53,439 bases of DNA, taken from ChocPot-Mid sp043804925 (GTDB lineage Bacteria > Bacteroidota > Ignavibacteria > Kapaibacteriales > UBA2268). The notes below the pieces were generated by a model that worked only from the letters and a program-made list of their open reading frames with translations, was not told the origin of the DNA and made no database searches. Of this stretch, positions 24,164-33,277 are shown in pieces. Location: positions 1 through 53,439 of the forward strand of contig JAZDIP010000063.1 in NCBI GenBank assembly GCA_043804925.1, read 5' to 3'. Within the stretch, counting starts at the first letter, position 1, and every line of letters starts with the position of its first letter. The translations under genes and the position numbers were made by a program.

Positions 24164-25651
24164 ATGACAAACCATATTATATCAAAATCTACATTCATTC
24201 GGGGTAATCAATGCGTCAAATCCTTGTACTTGAATAAGAACAATCCTGAGTTAAAGGATAAAATCACACCCGGTCAGCAGGCAATTTTTGACAAGGGACA
24301 TTCAGTCGGATTTCTGGCACAACAGCTATTTCCGGATGGTATTGACTTAAAGGAAAAATATCAATTTGATTATGAAAAAAGCATTGAAGAATTTCAGCAA
24401 TTGATTAATAAAGATAATTCTGTCATTTACGAAGCTCCATTTTTATATGACGAAGTGATGTCTATACTTGACATGCTTGTTTGTGAAAACGGTAAATGTA
24501 AAGCTTACGAAGTCAAAAGCTCAACGAGTATTTCGGATACCTATATCCTTGACTCTGCTCTTCAATATTGGGTGATAAAGAATTCCGGACTGGAACTGAC
24601 TGATTTTTGTTTAGTATATTTGAATAATCAATATATCAGGAAAGGTGAACTTGATTTAAAACAATTGTTCGTTATCGAATCTGTTCTTGATAGAATAATT
24701 CCATTACAAAACACTATATCAGAAAAAGTGGAAGAATTTAAAAACATTCTAATTGACAATAAAGTACCGGACATTGATATAGGGCAACATTGCGACAGTC
24801 CTTATACCTGTGATTTCCACGGGTACTGCTGGCAACATATTCCGGAATACTCGATATTTAATATTTCCCGTTTATTTACCGATGAGAAATTTGAACTGTA
24901 TAAAAATGGAATCATCAAGTTTGAAGACATACCATCTGATTATCCTTTGAACACTAAACAAAAACAACAGGTTGAATGTGAGTTGAATCAAACTTCAATT
25001 ATCTCGACTAAAGAAATACAGGAGTTTCTTTCAGGTCTGAATTATCCTTTATATTTCTTAGATTTTGAAACTTTTCAACCGGCAGTACCTATGTTTGATA
25101 ATTCAAAACCTTATCAACAAATGCCATCGCAGTATTCTCTCCATTATCTTGAAACTAAGAATCTGGAATTAAAACATTTTGAATTTCTGGCAGAAGCTAT
25201 CCTGAAAATTGATCCCAGAATAGGTTTCATTGAAAAGCTGATTGAAGATACGAGGACACCGGGAGATATTTTAGTATACAATATTGCATTTGAAAGAACA
25301 AGGTTATTAGAAATTGCAAAAGACTTTCCACAGTATGCAAATGATATTGAGAACATCGTTTTGAGATTAAAAGACTTGATGATACCATTTCAGAATCGCT
25401 ATTTTTATAAACCTGAAATGCGTGGTTCTTATTCAATTAAGGCAGTTCTTCCAGCATTAGTACCGGAACGGAGCTATAAAGATTTGGAAATTTCTGGTGG
25501 TGGGCAGGCAAGTGCATCTTTCGAATCGCTTTATTTTGAAAATGACATTGACAAAATAAATTCGGTAAGAAAGAATCTTCTTGAATACTGCAAATTAGAT
25601 ACGTTTGCTATGGTAAAGCTTTTACAGGAATTAGAAAAAGGATTGATTTAA
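24164..25651 (+). CDS. DUF2779 nuclease: RecB/Cas4-like domain plus DEDD exonuclease-like domain
   Basis: 495 aa. The N-terminus 'ISKSTFIRGNQCVKSLYL' is typical of DUF2779 proteins. Residues 80-140 have a RecB/Cas4-like nuclease core with Asp103 and Glu116-x-Lys118. Cysteines at QHCDSPYTCDFHGYC could bind an Fe-S cluster, as in Cas4. From 290 comes the DUF2779 part with LDFETF (Asp300, Glu302) and a late ILEYCKLDTFAM-like Asp, as in DEDD 3'-5' exonucleases. Function in vivo is unknown; such genes are often near defence and repair genes. Confidence 0.82.
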   Translation: MTNHIISKSTFIRGNQCVKSLYLNKNNPELKDKITPGQQAIFDKGHSVGFLAQQLFPDGIDLKEKYQFDYEKSIEEFQQLINKDNSVIYEAPFLYDEVMSILDMLVCENGKCKAYEVKSSTSISDTYILDSALQYWVIKNSGLELTDFCLVYLNNQYIRKGELDLKQLFVIESVLDRIIPLQNTISEKVEEFKNILIDNKVPDIDIGQHCDSPYTCDFHGYCWQHIPEYSIFNISRLFTDEKFELYKNGIIKFEDIPSDYPLNTKQKQQVECELNQTSIISTKEIQEFLSGLNYPLYFLDFETFQPAVPMFDNSKPYQQMPSQYSLHYLETKNLELKHFEFLAEAILKIDPRIGFIEKLIEDTRTPGDILVYNIAFERTRLLEIAKDFPQYANDIENIVLRLKDLMIPFQNRYFYKPEMRGSYSIKAVLPALVPERSYKDLEISGGGQASASFESLYFENDIDKINSVRKNLLEYCKLDTFAMVKLLQELEKGLI

Positions 25652-25689
25652 CTTCACTTATCCAGCAGGATATTGAACCTTCAAGTAGT

Positions 25690-26388
25690 CTACTTTTTAT
25701 TTGTCAGCATTATAATATTCTTGACATCCACAAATACATCAACCATGAACTCCGAGAGCTTGTGATTGCGTATTTCAAGAAATGATTTTACAATCAAAAT
25801 AGCAGTTTCCCATTCTTCCTTACTTTTAGGACTATACTCTATTGTATCATCATTGTAAAAGTAGATATTCACTAAATATGTCGGGATGTCGTTCAGCACT
25901 TGCAAATAATACAAGTGTGCTATACGGTTTGCATATTGATAGAATTTCCCTGTCCAGTTGACTTCCTTCCTTACATTCAGATAGTTCTTGACCTTGTCAA
26001 TTGATTTGTTAATCAACTTAATAGATTTCTGCGATTCAGCCGAACATGCCGGAGTAACAAATTCCGGTATATTTGCCTTTGCCTCGACAATAATAACAGC
26101 ATCATTTGCAATTCCAAGTGCATCCCACTGAGGACCTTTTTTGGGCCAAAACTCTTTTAGAGGTTTAGTGATTCGCTTCTTGATACCCAACACTTTCAGA
26201 AAATCATCATCCCGGTATTCAGCAAAATCATCGCATTCAATTGGGGACACCCATTTTATTACTGTATCCGGAGTTAAAGAAAGTGTTTTTATAATTTCAT
26301 TATTCAATAAATCAGGATGCTTGTTAATTAAAACTTGCAAATCTCTTTGGCTACCTCGTTCCATTTTTCCGAATTCAATTCTTCCCAT
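25690..26388 (-). CDS. PD-(D/E)XK superfamily protein
   Basis: 232 aa. 'GPQWDALGIANDAVIIVEAK' holds Asp89 and Glu102-x-Lys104, the PD-(D/E)XK catalytic set, and 'FYQYANRIAHLYYLQ' is conserved in a widespread uncharacterised family of this size. Probably a DNA-binding or DNA-cutting protein. Convergent with the DUF2779 gene (38 bp) and divergent from the type III Mod gene, with which it shares a 217-bp promoter region. Confidence 0.7.
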   Translation of the reverse strand: MGRIEFGKMERGSQRDLQVLINKHPDLLNNEIIKTLSLTPDTVIKWVSPIECDDFAEYRDDDFLKVLGIKKRITKPLKEFWPKKGPQWDALGIANDAVIIVEAKANIPEFVTPACSAESQKSIKLINKSIDKVKNYLNVRKEVNWTGKFYQYANRIAHLYYLQVLNDIPTYLVNIYFYNDDTIEYSPKSKEEWETAILIVKSFLEIRNHKLSEFMVDVFVDVKNIIMLTNKK

Positions 26389-26605
26389 TTTGATTTTCTT
26401 TCATTATTATACATATATTACAAATCCAAAGATAAATGGGTGAACGACAGAAAATGACGTAGGTTAATTTATATTTGCAAAAAGTTATATTTTAGCTTAA
26501 TTTACAGTTTTATATTGAGTTATTTCACTAACTTAAATATAAATTAATAGGTGTATTGGACCATTTGATAATAATTAATAGAAATTTCAATTTGAAAGGA
26601 ATGTT

Positions 26606-29167
26606 ATGGCTAAAAAGAATGTTGTTGTTAAATCAAAAACTCCGCTGGAACAATATACTCATGCTGATAAGGAAAGATTGAATAATCCGCCTGTCGGCTT
26701 AGTAACTCCAAGTACCGACGGTTTGGTTGCCGAAAAAAAATATGAATATGACCCACACCTTGACCCTCAGCTTGTTTGGGCGGGTAAAGCCGAACATACT
26801 TCTTTCACTATACCTACGGTTTCTTTACACGTACATGAAAAGATTGACCCAAAAACAATTATTGATGGCATAAGGAACGGCAAGGAAGAACAGCATCCTT
26901 CTTTGTTCGAATCGGACAAAAAGCCCTTGCGTGAAGCTGTGGAATTTTATAAGCACAAAGACAACTGGACAAACCGGCTTGTTGCAGGTGACAGCTTGCT
27001 CGTTATGAACTCATTGCTCGAAAAAGAAGGCATGGCTGGTAAAGTTCAGATGATTTATTTTGACCCGCCCTATGGAATTAAATATGGCTCTAACTTTCAG
27101 CCCTTCGTTAATAAACGGGACGTTAGGGACGGAAAAGACGAAGACCTTAGCTCTGAACCCGAAATGATAAAAGCATTCCGTGATACATGGGAACTTGGTA
27201 TTCACTCATATCTTTCGTATCTAAGGGACAGACTCCTGCTCGCAAGAGAATTGTTGAGCGATAGCGGAAGCATTTTCGTTCAAATCTCTGATGAAAATGT
27301 TCATTTAGTAAGAAGTTTGTTAGATGAAGTTTTTGGGAAAGAGAATTTTGTATCTTTGATATCTTTTACTAGTACAAGCGGAATACCAGGACTAACACTT
27401 TCAAGAGCAGGAGATTATATACTTTGGTATGCAAAAGATAAAATATCAATAAAATATAGACAATTGTATTTTGAAAAAATGAGTGAAGTCGCTCATTATA
27501 ACTTGGTACAAGAAAAAAATGGTCGAATTAGAAATATTACAATGGAAGAAAAAAATAATTTAAATAAGCTACCATCTGGTTCAAAATTATGTACCTCACA
27601 ATCTCTTAGTTCTCAAAGTGAAACTAAGTCGGATAATTCAGTTCTCATTGAAGGCAAACATTATATACCACAATCTGGACAGCATTGGAAAACAACAGTA
27701 GAAGGGATTGGAAATTTATATAAAAAGGGAAGGATATTAATCACAAAGAATTCTCTAAGATATCTTAGATTTAAAGAGGATTTTTTAGTTACACCAATAA
27801 ATAATATGTGGAATGACACAGTAATTGGGAGTCAGGAAAAAACGTTTGTAGTACAAACATCAGAGAAAAATTTATCACGTTGCATCCTTCTGTCCACAGA
27901 CACTGGTGACCTTGTTCTTGATATTACTTGCGGTAGTGGTACTACTGCTTATGTAGCAGAGCAGTGGGGAAGGCGATGGATTACATGCGATACTTCCCGT
28001 ATTTCTTTAACTTTGGCAAAGCAAAGACTAATGACTGCTGTTTTTGATTATTACAAACTTGCAAGATATGATGATGGTGTAGCAGGTGGTTTACAATACA
28101 AAACTGTGCCGCATATAACATTAAAGTCATTAGCAAACAACGAGCCGCCCGGAGAAGAAACTCTTTATGACCAGCCATTTATTGACACAAAACGTTTAAG
28201 AGTTACCGGACCTTTCACGGTAGAAGCAGTGCCTGCTCCAATGGCAAAAAGCATTGAAGAAATAGAAAGAACTCTTACTCATGAAGCAGATATTAGCATT
28301 TCCCGAAAAGGTGAAACGCTTAGGCAAACTGAATGGAGGGATGAACTATTGAAAACCGGCATTAGGGCAAAAGCAGGAAAGAAGATTGAATTTTCGAGAG
28401 TAGAGCAGATGGCTGGCACAAGGTACATTCAGGCAGTTGCAGAAACGAAGGAAGATATTCCCAAAAGAGTTTTTATTTCTTTCGGTTCGGAGTTTGCACC
28501 TTTGGAGCAAAAGCAGGTTGAACTTGCTTTGGAAGAAGCAGAGCATCTTCGACCAAAGCCCGATATATTAGTCTTTGCCGCATTCGAATTCGACCCGGAA
28601 GCCGCAAAAGATATTGACGAAACGAATTGGCCCGGTATAACTTTGCTGAAAGTACAAATGAATGCCGATTTGTTTACGCACGACCTCAAGAAAAAACGTA
28701 CCGGTAACGACAGCTACTGGCTCATAGGTCAGCCCGATGTGAAGGTGATATATTTGGAAAATGAGCCTGTCATTGCGAGGAGTGGAACGACGAAGCAATC
28801 TCAAAAGGCAAATTCAAATAATGACAAAGTACGGGTAGAAGTAATGGGATTCGATTATTATAATCCAAAATCCGGAACTGTTGACTCCGGTGGAAAAAAT
28901 AATATAGCAATGTGGATGCTTGACACAGATTATGATGGCAGAAGTCTTTTCCCAACACAAATATTTTTCCCGATGGCAGGAGTCAAAGAGGGCTGGAGCA
29001 AATTGGGTAAAAATTTGAAAGCAGAAATTGACGAAGAAAAACTCGAAGCATTCGGCGGTACTGTATCTATTCCATTTGAACCCGGAAAGCGAATTGCAGT
29101 CAAGATAATAGACGACAGGGGAATCGAGAGCTTAAGGATTATTGATATAAAAAAGAATAAGGATTAA
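26606..29167 (+). CDS. mod: Type III restriction-modification DNA methyltransferase (Mod)
   Basis: 853 aa beta-class N6-adenine (or N4-cytosine) methyltransferase. DPPY at 153-156 comes before the AdoMet-binding motif DITCGSGT at 439, the beta-class order. Residues 233-425 between them form the target recognition part and are clearly more AT-rich than the flanks. The C-terminal 400 residues are long for Mod and probably contact Res. Residues 722-732 (VIARSGTTKQS) derive from an inserted palindromic repeat. The Res gene follows 4 bp later. The Shine-Dalgarno GAAAGGAA lies just before the ATG. Confidence 0.92.
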   Translation: MAKKNVVVKSKTPLEQYTHADKERLNNPPVGLVTPSTDGLVAEKKYEYDPHLDPQLVWAGKAEHTSFTIPTVSLHVHEKIDPKTIIDGIRNGKEEQHPSLFESDKKPLREAVEFYKHKDNWTNRLVAGDSLLVMNSLLEKEGMAGKVQMIYFDPPYGIKYGSNFQPFVNKRDVRDGKDEDLSSEPEMIKAFRDTWELGIHSYLSYLRDRLLLARELLSDSGSIFVQISDENVHLVRSLLDEVFGKENFVSLISFTSTSGIPGLTLSRAGDYILWYAKDKISIKYRQLYFEKMSEVAHYNLVQEKNGRIRNITMEEKNNLNKLPSGSKLCTSQSLSSQSETKSDNSVLIEGKHYIPQSGQHWKTTVEGIGNLYKKGRILITKNSLRYLRFKEDFLVTPINNMWNDTVIGSQEKTFVVQTSEKNLSRCILLSTDTGDLVLDITCGSGTTAYVAEQWGRRWITCDTSRISLTLAKQRLMTAVFDYYKLARYDDGVAGGLQYKTVPHITLKSLANNEPPGEETLYDQPFIDTKRLRVTGPFTVEAVPAPMAKSIEEIERTLTHEADISISRKGETLRQTEWRDELLKTGIRAKAGKKIEFSRVEQMAGTRYIQAVAETKEDIPKRVFISFGSEFAPLEQKQVELALEEAEHLRPKPDILVFAAFEFDPEAAKDIDETNWPGITLLKVQMNADLFTHDLKKKRTGNDSYWLIGQPDVKVIYLENEPVIARSGTTKQSQKANSNNDKVRVEVMGFDYYNPKSGTVDSGGKNNIAMWMLDTDYDGRSLFPTQIFFPMAGVKEGWSKLGKNLKAEIDEEKLEAFGGTVSIPFEPGKRIAVKIIDDRGIESLRIIDIKKNKD
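28769..28801. repeat. Palindromic interspersed repeat inserted in mod
   Basis: GTCATTGCGAGGAG followed by TGGAACGACGAAGCAATCT has ATTGC/GCAAT ends and matches the interspersed element met in many bacterial genomes, where it gives peptides like 'ARSGTTKQS' when it falls in a gene. Here it is in frame in the C-terminal part of Mod. Confidence 0.75.
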
Positions 29168-29171
29168 TGAA

Positions 29172-31967
29172 ATGATAAACAAAGACGATGTATTAAAAGT
29201 CAAAGTAAAAATTGACAAACTCATAATCAATAGTCCTTATGAAGAACCATCAGCACATTGGTACTATGAATCTTCTGACAAGCAATTTCGATTACTGAAA
29301 GGCAGACGGCCTGCCGGTTATATAGTTTCTTCAGAAACTTCCAACAGACATGATGACCCTGGAGTATTTAAGGATATAGAATTAGTAAATCAAATAAGAC
29401 CTCATATAAAAATGTGGCGTGAAAATTCTTATCCGGGAGTTACAGGAATTACAAGAAGACTTTTGGAACATTGGAACGAAAAAAAAGAGAAAAATGATAT
29501 TCGATTTTTCTTTTGTCAGCTTGAAGCCATAGAAACATTGATATGGTTAACAGAGACTACCGATGACAAAAAAAACGGAATTGAAATCCCTCTTGATGGT
29601 GGAGAGTTCATAAGATGGTGTTGCAAAATGGCTACGGGTTCTGGAAAAACAATTGTTATGGCAATGCTTATTGCATGGCAGGTATTAAACAAAGTTATAT
29701 ATCCTAACGATGACAGGTTTTCTAAATATTTCTTTATTGTAGCACCGGGGCTAACAGTCAAGAGCAGATTGCAGGTTTTAAAGCCTTCAAATGCAGATAA
29801 TTATTACCAGGTATTCAATATAATTCCTTCCGGATTAGTGGATAAGCTAAGACATGCAAAAATAGTTGTCGAAAATTGGCATAAATTAAATTGGGAAACT
29901 GAAGAACAAGTTGCAAGAAAGAAATCTGTAGATAAGCGGGGTATGAAAAGTGATTTAGCTTATGCTAAAGAAGTTTTAAAAGATTTGGGTAATGCAAAAG
30001 ACATAATTGTAATTAATGACGAAGCTCACCACGCATGGAGGGTTAATCCGGAATATAAAGTCAAGAAGGAATTTAAAGACGAAGAAACTGAAGCTACTAT
30101 TTGGGTAGGTGGTTTAGACAGGCTACACAAGGTAAGAAATATATTAAAATGTTTTGACTTTACAGCTACTCCCTTTGCACCTTCGGGCAAAAAAGCAGGT
30201 GAAGAAGCTCTTTTCGATTGGATTGTCAGTGATTTTGGATTGAATGATGCCATTGAATCCGGGCTTGTCAAAACTCCAAGAGTAGTAATACGAGACGATT
30301 CAAAACTAATAAAGAATCATTCACGCTTGTATCATATCTACAAAGATCCCGATGTGCATGACGACCTAAATAGAAAAGCAGATGAAAATGAAACTTTACC
30401 TGATTTAGTTGTCAACGCTTATTACTTACTCGGTAAAGATTGGCTTACCGCAAAAGAAGAATGGGAAAAATCAGGGTACAAAGTTCCTCCTGTAATGATT
30501 ACAGTGGCGAACAGAACAGAAACTGCCGCAAGAATTGAAAATGCTTTCAAGCGTCATGATATATTAATCAAAGAACTATGGGACGAAGAAAAACTTTTAC
30601 ATATCGACAGTAAAGTATTAAATGATGCAGAATCCCAGGCAGAGCCGGTAAAAATTGTATTACAAGGCGATGAGGATGTAACAGAGAAGAAACTTAACAA
30701 AAAGCAATTAGCAGAGATGCTAAGAGGGAAAGTGGATACTATTGGTAGAGTTGGTTACTCTGGAGAACAGATACAAAAAGTAATTTCTGTTGGTATGCTA
30801 TCCGAAGGATGGGATGCTAAAACAGTTACTCATATTATGGGTTTGCGTGCTTTTTCCAGTCAGTTGCTTTGCGAGCAGGTTATTGGCAGAGGATTAAGGA
30901 GGGTTTCTTATGATGTGGAAGATAATGGATTACTTTCTCCTGAATATGTTAATATTTTTGGTGTACCTTTTTCGTTTCTCCCTCATGAGGATACAGGAGG
31001 AACACCACCGCCTCCACCAAGACCTGTAATTAAGATTGAAATCGTAAAAGAGAAACAGGATTTTGAAATTACTTGGCCCAATATAATTAGAATTGACCAC
31101 GTTTATAAACCAGTTTTATCAGTTGATATATCTAAAGTCAGAACACTCGAAATTGACCCTTACGACAGTATTACATCAGCAGAATTGTCAGCAATAATGG
31201 AAGGAAAACCGAGTTTCAAAGCACTAACGGATATTGATTTAAAAGAACTGAATGATAAGATTAGGTTACAAACAGTTATTTTTGAAACTGCAAAAAGAAT
31301 ATATAATTCGGAAAAAAACAATCTTCCCGGAAGAGCAGATGTAGTTTTAATACAAATTATTAAAATTGTTGAACAGTTTATTGAATCAGAGAGAATTGCA
31401 ATAAAAATGAATTTATACAAAAATGATCCGATTCGTATAAAGATATTAATGATATTAAATATGAATAAGATTGTTACTCATATTTTGCAGACTATCCGTT
31501 TCGAAAATACCCAAGATATTACTCCCGTCTTTGATACAGAAAAGCCAATAGGTTCTACAAATTATATGCCGATATGGTACACAAAAAGAGACGTACAGTG
31601 GACAGAAAAATCCCATGTTAATTATTGTGTAATAGACAGCGGTTGGGAAGGGACAGAAGCATTTATGCTGGATAAAAATCCAAATGTAAAAGCTTGGGTG
31701 AAGAACGACCATCTCGGTTTTAACATACTTTACAATTATCAGGGAATAATAAGAAAGTATCGTCCTGATTTTATTATTCGTCTGACTAATAATGAAAACT
31801 TAGTCTTAGAAGTAAAAGGTGAACCCTCAGAAGAAAGCACAACAAAGGAATTGTATCTTAATGAATGGATAGAAGCTGTTAATCAGCATGGAGGTTTCGG
31901 CAAATGGCACCATGCAACATCTTATCATCCAAATGATATAGATGATAAAATAGGAAGGATTATTTGA
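29172..31967 (+). CDS. res: Type III restriction enzyme Res subunit (SF2 helicase-endonuclease)
   Basis: 931 aa. Walker A ATGSGKT (154-160), DEAH at 283-286, FTATPF motif III-like, and 'CEQVIGRGLRR' motif VI, all of superfamily 2. The C-terminus carries PD-x13-ExK: Asp866 in RPDFII and Glu880-x-Lys882 in LEVKG, the endonuclease site of type III Res proteins. It needs Mod for site recognition and two inversely oriented sites for cutting. All motifs are intact, so the system looks active. Confidence 0.93.
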   Translation: MINKDDVLKVKVKIDKLIINSPYEEPSAHWYYESSDKQFRLLKGRRPAGYIVSSETSNRHDDPGVFKDIELVNQIRPHIKMWRENSYPGVTGITRRLLEHWNEKKEKNDIRFFFCQLEAIETLIWLTETTDDKKNGIEIPLDGGEFIRWCCKMATGSGKTIVMAMLIAWQVLNKVIYPNDDRFSKYFFIVAPGLTVKSRLQVLKPSNADNYYQVFNIIPSGLVDKLRHAKIVVENWHKLNWETEEQVARKKSVDKRGMKSDLAYAKEVLKDLGNAKDIIVINDEAHHAWRVNPEYKVKKEFKDEETEATIWVGGLDRLHKVRNILKCFDFTATPFAPSGKKAGEEALFDWIVSDFGLNDAIESGLVKTPRVVIRDDSKLIKNHSRLYHIYKDPDVHDDLNRKADENETLPDLVVNAYYLLGKDWLTAKEEWEKSGYKVPPVMITVANRTETAARIENAFKRHDILIKELWDEEKLLHIDSKVLNDAESQAEPVKIVLQGDEDVTEKKLNKKQLAEMLRGKVDTIGRVGYSGEQIQKVISVGMLSEGWDAKTVTHIMGLRAFSSQLLCEQVIGRGLRRVSYDVEDNGLLSPEYVNIFGVPFSFLPHEDTGGTPPPPPRPVIKIEIVKEKQDFEITWPNIIRIDHVYKPVLSVDISKVRTLEIDPYDSITSAELSAIMEGKPSFKALTDIDLKELNDKIRLQTVIFETAKRIYNSEKNNLPGRADVVLIQIIKIVEQFIESERIAIKMNLYKNDPIRIKILMILNMNKIVTHILQTIRFENTQDITPVFDTEKPIGSTNYMPIWYTKRDVQWTEKSHVNYCVIDSGWEGTEAFMLDKNPNVKAWVKNDHLGFNILYNYQGIIRKYRPDFIIRLTNNENLVLEVKGEPSEESTTKELYLNEWIEAVNQHGGFGKWHHATSYHPNDIDDKIGRII

Positions 31968-32013
31968 GAAATGACAGTCAGGCAAATACGGATAAGGCAG
32001 GAAGCAGATAGGT

Positions 32014-32166
32014 ATGAATATTTTCAACGAACAGATAGAAATAGATAAATTGGTTTACGAAGCCTACGGCTTAAACGAAGAAGACATACAGGAAGTGGAG
32101 AACTGGTATGCCCGTCGTTGTCCGAAGTTGGTGGAGGCACAAAAGAGGAGGAAAAATGGGGAGTGA
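32014..32166 (+). pseudogene. Short ORF resembling the C-terminal tail of an R-M methylase/helicase
   Basis: 50 aa (MNIFNEQIEIDKLVYEAYGL, then EEDIQEVENWYARRCPKL). 'IDKLVYxLYGLTEEEIxxVE' is the standard C-terminal motif of Eco57I/type I-like N6-methylases. Here it stands alone, 46 bp after Res, and its end overlaps the next gene by 11 bp. Either a detached domain that is still made, or what remains of a lost larger gene. Confidence 0.6.
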
Positions 32167-32845
32167 AGAAAACATAAAAGTAGAATGGAAGAAAATAGAT
32201 AATCTCAAAGAGTTTACCAAAATTGAAGGCAAAGGTGTTTATCTTTTTGTTTATAATGAAAAAATAATCTATATAGGCAAAACAAGGGTTAGCTATCAGC
32301 GCAGAATCAAGCAACATAAGAGGCATATGCTACAAGGTGGATTCACTTGCTTTTGTGTCAATGAAAATATAGATGAAGAGATATATGATCTAATGATGGT
32401 TGATAATGAAAAAGTAAAAAGTACAGAGGATTTAAAAAATCATTATAAGGAACTTTCTGAAAGAGGTAAAGTTTGGATTCCTAGCAAAGAAAAAACTGAT
32501 ACTTACTGGAAACCAATGTTCGGAAAAAAATCATTTGAAAAAAACTGGCTTAATTATGTTGAGAAAATATATCAACCCAATATCAAAGTTTATATAAGCA
32601 ATTTCGATAAAGAACATTGTACTGATCCCGATTTTATTCAACTGGAGTCACAAATTCAAAATACAATTAGATTCAAATTGGATGATAATAAAGTAATGGG
32701 TTATTATAGATTGCATTCTCAATATAATTGGCTCGGTAAACAGGAGATTTCAAAGGATAAATTAAAAGAAATATCTTATGTATTTAGTGGAGAATACCCT
32801 GTAATGTTCAAGAATTCAAAATTTAAATGGTTAACTTTTACGTAA
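32156..32845 (+). CDS. GIY-YIG nuclease-like protein
   Basis: 229 aa from ATG 32156, chosen because AGAGGAGG lies 6-7 bp upstream; ATG 32108 would add 16 unlikely residues. 'GKGVYLFVYNEKIIYIGKTR' is the GIY-YIG signature (GVY … YIG) followed by Arg and a basic helix 'RRIKQHKRH'. The rest is unassigned. The stop codon overlaps the EVE-domain start (TAATG), so the two are translationally coupled. It probably belongs to the R-M locus. Confidence 0.75.
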   Translation: MGSEENIKVEWKKIDNLKEFTKIEGKGVYLFVYNEKIIYIGKTRVSYQRRIKQHKRHMLQGGFTCFCVNENIDEEIYDLMMVDNEKVKSTEDLKNHYKELSERGKVWIPSKEKTDTYWKPMFGKKSFEKNWLNYVEKIYQPNIKVYISNFDKEHCTDPDFIQLESQIQNTIRFKLDDNKVMGYYRLHSQYNWLGKQEISKDKLKEISYVFSGEYPVMFKNSKFKWLTFT

Positions 32846-33243
32846 TGAATTACTGGCTGATCAAATCACCATTTAAAAACCGAAGCTGGCAGGAAGCAGT
32901 AATGTCAGGCAGGTTTTCTTTGTTTGGCATAAGGAGTAACCCTGCAAGAAAAAATATTTCAGAAATGAATATCGGTGACAAAGCACTTTACTATCACAAT
33001 AAGCAAATTTGGGGAATTATGGAAGTAATGACAGAACCATACCAAGACCCAACCTCAGAAAAGAACTGGCTGTCAGTGGATTTCCAACCTGTAAAGTCTT
33101 TCGAGAATCCGATAACCCTTGAGCAGATAAAGCAGAACGAACTACTAAAAAATTCAGCGATAATCAAGCAACCAAGATTATCGGTGGTGAAGTTGAGTGT
33201 AGAGGAGTATGAATATTTTTGTGAAGAAATTGAAAGAAAATAA
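32845..33243 (+). CDS. EVE-domain protein (modified-base reader)
   Basis: 132 aa from ATG 32845, which overlaps the previous stop; ATG 32827 would overlap the neighbour further. 'MNYWLIKSPFKNRSWQEAV', 'IRSNPARKNISEMNIGDKAL', 'YYHNKQIWGIMEVMTEPYQD' are the EVE fold. EVE domains bind modified cytosine or other modified bases and often accompany restriction enzymes. Its position after type III Mod/Res and a GIY-YIG protein suggests modified-DNA recognition. Confidence 0.85.
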   Translation: MNYWLIKSPFKNRSWQEAVMSGRFSLFGIRSNPARKNISEMNIGDKALYYHNKQIWGIMEVMTEPYQDPTSEKNWLSVDFQPVKSFENPITLEQIKQNELLKNSAIIKQPRLSVVKLSVEEYEYFCEEIERK

Positions 33244-33277
33244 TTATGGAAAAATTAAATTTACTTTTGAACAAATC

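Noticed and set aside
26606..33243. BREX or DISARM locus
   Set aside because: The methylase, helicase-nuclease and PD-x13-ExK motifs fit type III R-M fully; no PglZ, BrxL, BrxC or DrmA/B genes are present. The PglX-like tail at 32014 alone is not enough.
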